A stretch of 47,278 bases of DNA from Bacillus pumilus (GTDB lineage Bacteria > Bacillota > Bacilli > Bacillales > Bacillaceae): the NCBI RefSeq assembly GCF_002744245.1, contig NZ_NKHG01000063.1:1-47278 (forward strand), written 5' to 3'. Positions 45,933 through 47,278 of this stretch are shown piece by piece. Position 1 is the first letter of the stretch. Each line of letters begins with the position of its first letter. The translations under genes and the position numbers were made by a program. Below the pieces are notes generated by a model, which saw only the letters and a list, made by a program, of their open reading frames with translations, was not told the DNA's origin and ran no database searches.

Positions 45933-46973
45933 TCACCTCCTTTCATGGATTGTACATGTGCTGCCACGTTCAATGAGCTTTGTTGGCACGACAACTTTTA
46001 GAGGCAGCTTTCTCCCGCGTATCCGTTCAATTAATAGCTTTAGACCGACTTTCCCCATTTCTTCTGTATACACTTTGACGGTCGTGAGCGGCGGGCTTGA
46101 AAATGAAGCGGCTTCAATGTCATTAAACCCAACAATTGATACATCTTGAGGCACTCGGAGACCCGCTTCATGTAGAGCGCGCATTGCGCCAATCGCCATG
46201 GAGTCACTTCCTATAAAAAAGGCTTCTGGAAGATTTCCTTTTTGGATGGCTAGCTGCATGAGTGTGTAGCCTTCTTGCATGGAATATTCACCAATATGAA
46301 TATCATCCATACGAAGTTTCCCTGCTTCTTGCATTCTTCTTATAAAAGTCGTTTGTCTTTCGTCTTCAATGACAGCGTTTCCTTCGAAATAATGCTCCCG
46401 TTCTTTTCCGCCGATATAGCCTAGGTGTGTATAGCCGAGGGAATGGAGATGGTTGATGGCACGATCTACTGCTCTCACAAAGTCCACATGTACACAGTCA
46501 TACAACTCTTCATCCGCATAATGATTGATAAAGACAATGTGTTCCATGCGATCTATCATTTTTTCAACAGTGTCAGGGCTAATTCGTCCAATGACGATCA
46601 AACCATCTATATCTTTTAGCATCTCACCTTTGTCCATGCTTCTCAGGCGAAATGTATGGAGGGTAGACAGGCCTCGTTTGGCATATTCTTTTTCAATTCC
46701 TTTTCGAATGGATGAAAAAAAGGGATCATTTAATTCTTCGTCAATGGATTGTGCGACAACGACACCGATGACTGGGGATTCAAAGGGTTTTTTCCCTTCT
46801 ACTTGATCGGCTTTTCTTTCTCTCACTGGGGTATAGTTTAATTTCTTGGCAATGTCGAGGATGTTTTGTCTTGTTGTGTGTGAAACGGCTAGCGTTTGAT
46901 CGCCATTTAACACTCGGGATACGGTAGAAACGGATACTTTTGCATCATGAGCAATATCTTTGAGTGTGGTCAT
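45933..46973 (-). CDS. melR: LacI-family regulator MelR
   Basis: The ATG at 46973 follows GAGGAG, giving 346 residues. The LacI headpiece is TTLKDIAHDAKVSVSTVSRV, followed by LNGDQTLAVSHTTRQNILDI. The effector domain has PVIGVVVAQSIDEELNDPFF, the IGSDSMAIGAMRALHEAGL segment and VSIVGFNDIEAASFSSPPLT. It is the first gene of the mel operon and probably senses an alpha-galactoside. It was formerly called MsmR in B. subtilis. Confidence 0.92.
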   Translation of the reverse strand: MTTLKDIAHDAKVSVSTVSRVLNGDQTLAVSHTTRQNILDIAKKLNYTPVRERKADQVEGKKPFESPVIGVVVAQSIDEELNDPFFSSIRKGIEKEYAKRGLSTLHTFRLRSMDKGEMLKDIDGLIVIGRISPDTVEKMIDRMEHIVFINHYADEELYDCVHVDFVRAVDRAINHLHSLGYTHLGYIGGKEREHYFEGNAVIEDERQTTFIRRMQEAGKLRMDDIHIGEYSMQEGYTLMQLAIQKGNLPEAFFIGSDSMAIGAMRALHEAGLRVPQDVSIVGFNDIEAASFSSPPLTTVKVYTEEMGKVGLKLLIERIRGRKLPLKVVVPTKLIERGSTCTIHERR

Positions 46974-47023
46974 AGGCAAACTCCTCATGGTTATTTGACT
47001 AAATATTTACTAAAGATATTTGA

Positions 47024-47054
47024 AGGATAACATATAAATAAAGCGCTTTCAATT
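47024..47054 (-). promoter_or_regulatory. mel operon promoter with cre site
   Basis: On the minus strand TTGAAA is followed after 17 bases by TATCCT. The cre-like sequence TTGAAAGCGCTTTAT, with one mismatch, overlaps the -35, so CcpA should repress the operon on glucose. Confidence 0.65.
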
Positions 47055-47127
47055 ATAAAATTGCGGTTTTTATTTTGTTTTTGGGTATGTATTGGTGAAC
47101 ATGAAGTGAGTTTAGTAAAAATTAAGT

Positions 47128-47158
47128 AAAAAAGAGGATGGGTTTCATCCTCTTTTTT
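47128..47158. terminator. Bidirectional terminator at the right edge
   Basis: AAAAAAGAGGATG pairs with CATCCTCTTTTTT around a 5-base loop. It separates the mel operon from whatever lies to the right. Beyond it, to the window end, no gene is seen. Confidence 0.85.
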
Positions 47159-47278
47159 ACTGTGTAGAATGATCTCAGGGTTACGACAGAGTTACCAATC
47201 AAGGCACTTATAGTGCTCAATGATCAGCGTTCGTTTTTCTTGTCTTTATCATACGGTATTTCTAATAGAAAAAAGGTA

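Overview
The window reads as chromosome of a low-GC Gram-positive of the genus Bacillus, most likely the B. pumilus / safensis / altitudinis group. This placement is an inference from protein sequence and gene content (iol genes with an iolT-type transporter, melREDCA, the xynC/xynD xylanase pair, strong AGGAGG ribosome sites); no marker gene is present to fix the species.

Left part, about 1-19.2 kb, is an accessory stress-resistance island on AT-rich DNA with many relics. It begins with fragments of an arsenic flavoprotein, arsC and a cytidine deaminase, then a frameshifted bacteriocin-like peptide gene with a small membrane protein behind it, and a possible transposase remnant. Then come an efflux MFS gene with its TetR regulator, a pair of an unknown gene and a YetF-type (DUF421) gene, twin crcB fluoride exporters behind a fluoride riboswitch, a broken universal stress gene with a SulP anion permease, a resolvase-like protein that has lost its catalytic residues, divergent ktrC/ktrD potassium uptake genes, and an arsenic block: broken chrA, arsC, arsB, arsR, a CoA-disulfide-reductase/rhodanese fusion, a second divergent arsR, a flavin monooxygenase-like gene and an ArsN1-type acetyltransferase.

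Middle part, 19.3-33.1 kb, is a complete myo-inositol catabolic cluster on the minus strand, transcribed iolE-iolT-iolI-iolJ-iolR-iolD-iolB-iolC-iolA-MFS-iolG-iolH. All steps from uptake and oxidation of inositol to acetyl-CoA plus dihydroxyacetone phosphate are covered. The order differs from the B. subtilis iolA-J operon and the repressor gene lies inside the cluster. A clear sigma-A promoter with an overlapping catabolite (cre) site sits before iolE, followed by tandem 11-mers arranged as a 17-bp inverted repeat, a good candidate for the IolR operator.

Right part, 33.1-47.3 kb, holds an alpha/beta hydrolase behind a frameshifted merR gene, a DUF4870 membrane protein facing a two-component system, two secreted xylan enzymes (GH30 xynC and GH43-CBM6 xynD), a ghost of a second mmsA/iolA gene reduced to its two ends, and the melR-E-D-C-A alpha-galactoside uptake operon with its own promoter and cre site.

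At least five genes (bacteriocin, uspA, chrA, merR, mmsA relic) are broken by small indels, a nonsense codon or an internal deletion. No rRNA, tRNA, CRISPR array or complete insertion sequence was found. I see no clearly new multi-gene system; the most unusual points are the bacteriocin locus, the catalytically empty recombinase, the iol regulatory region, the repeat array before the DUF4870 gene and the ghost mmsA.
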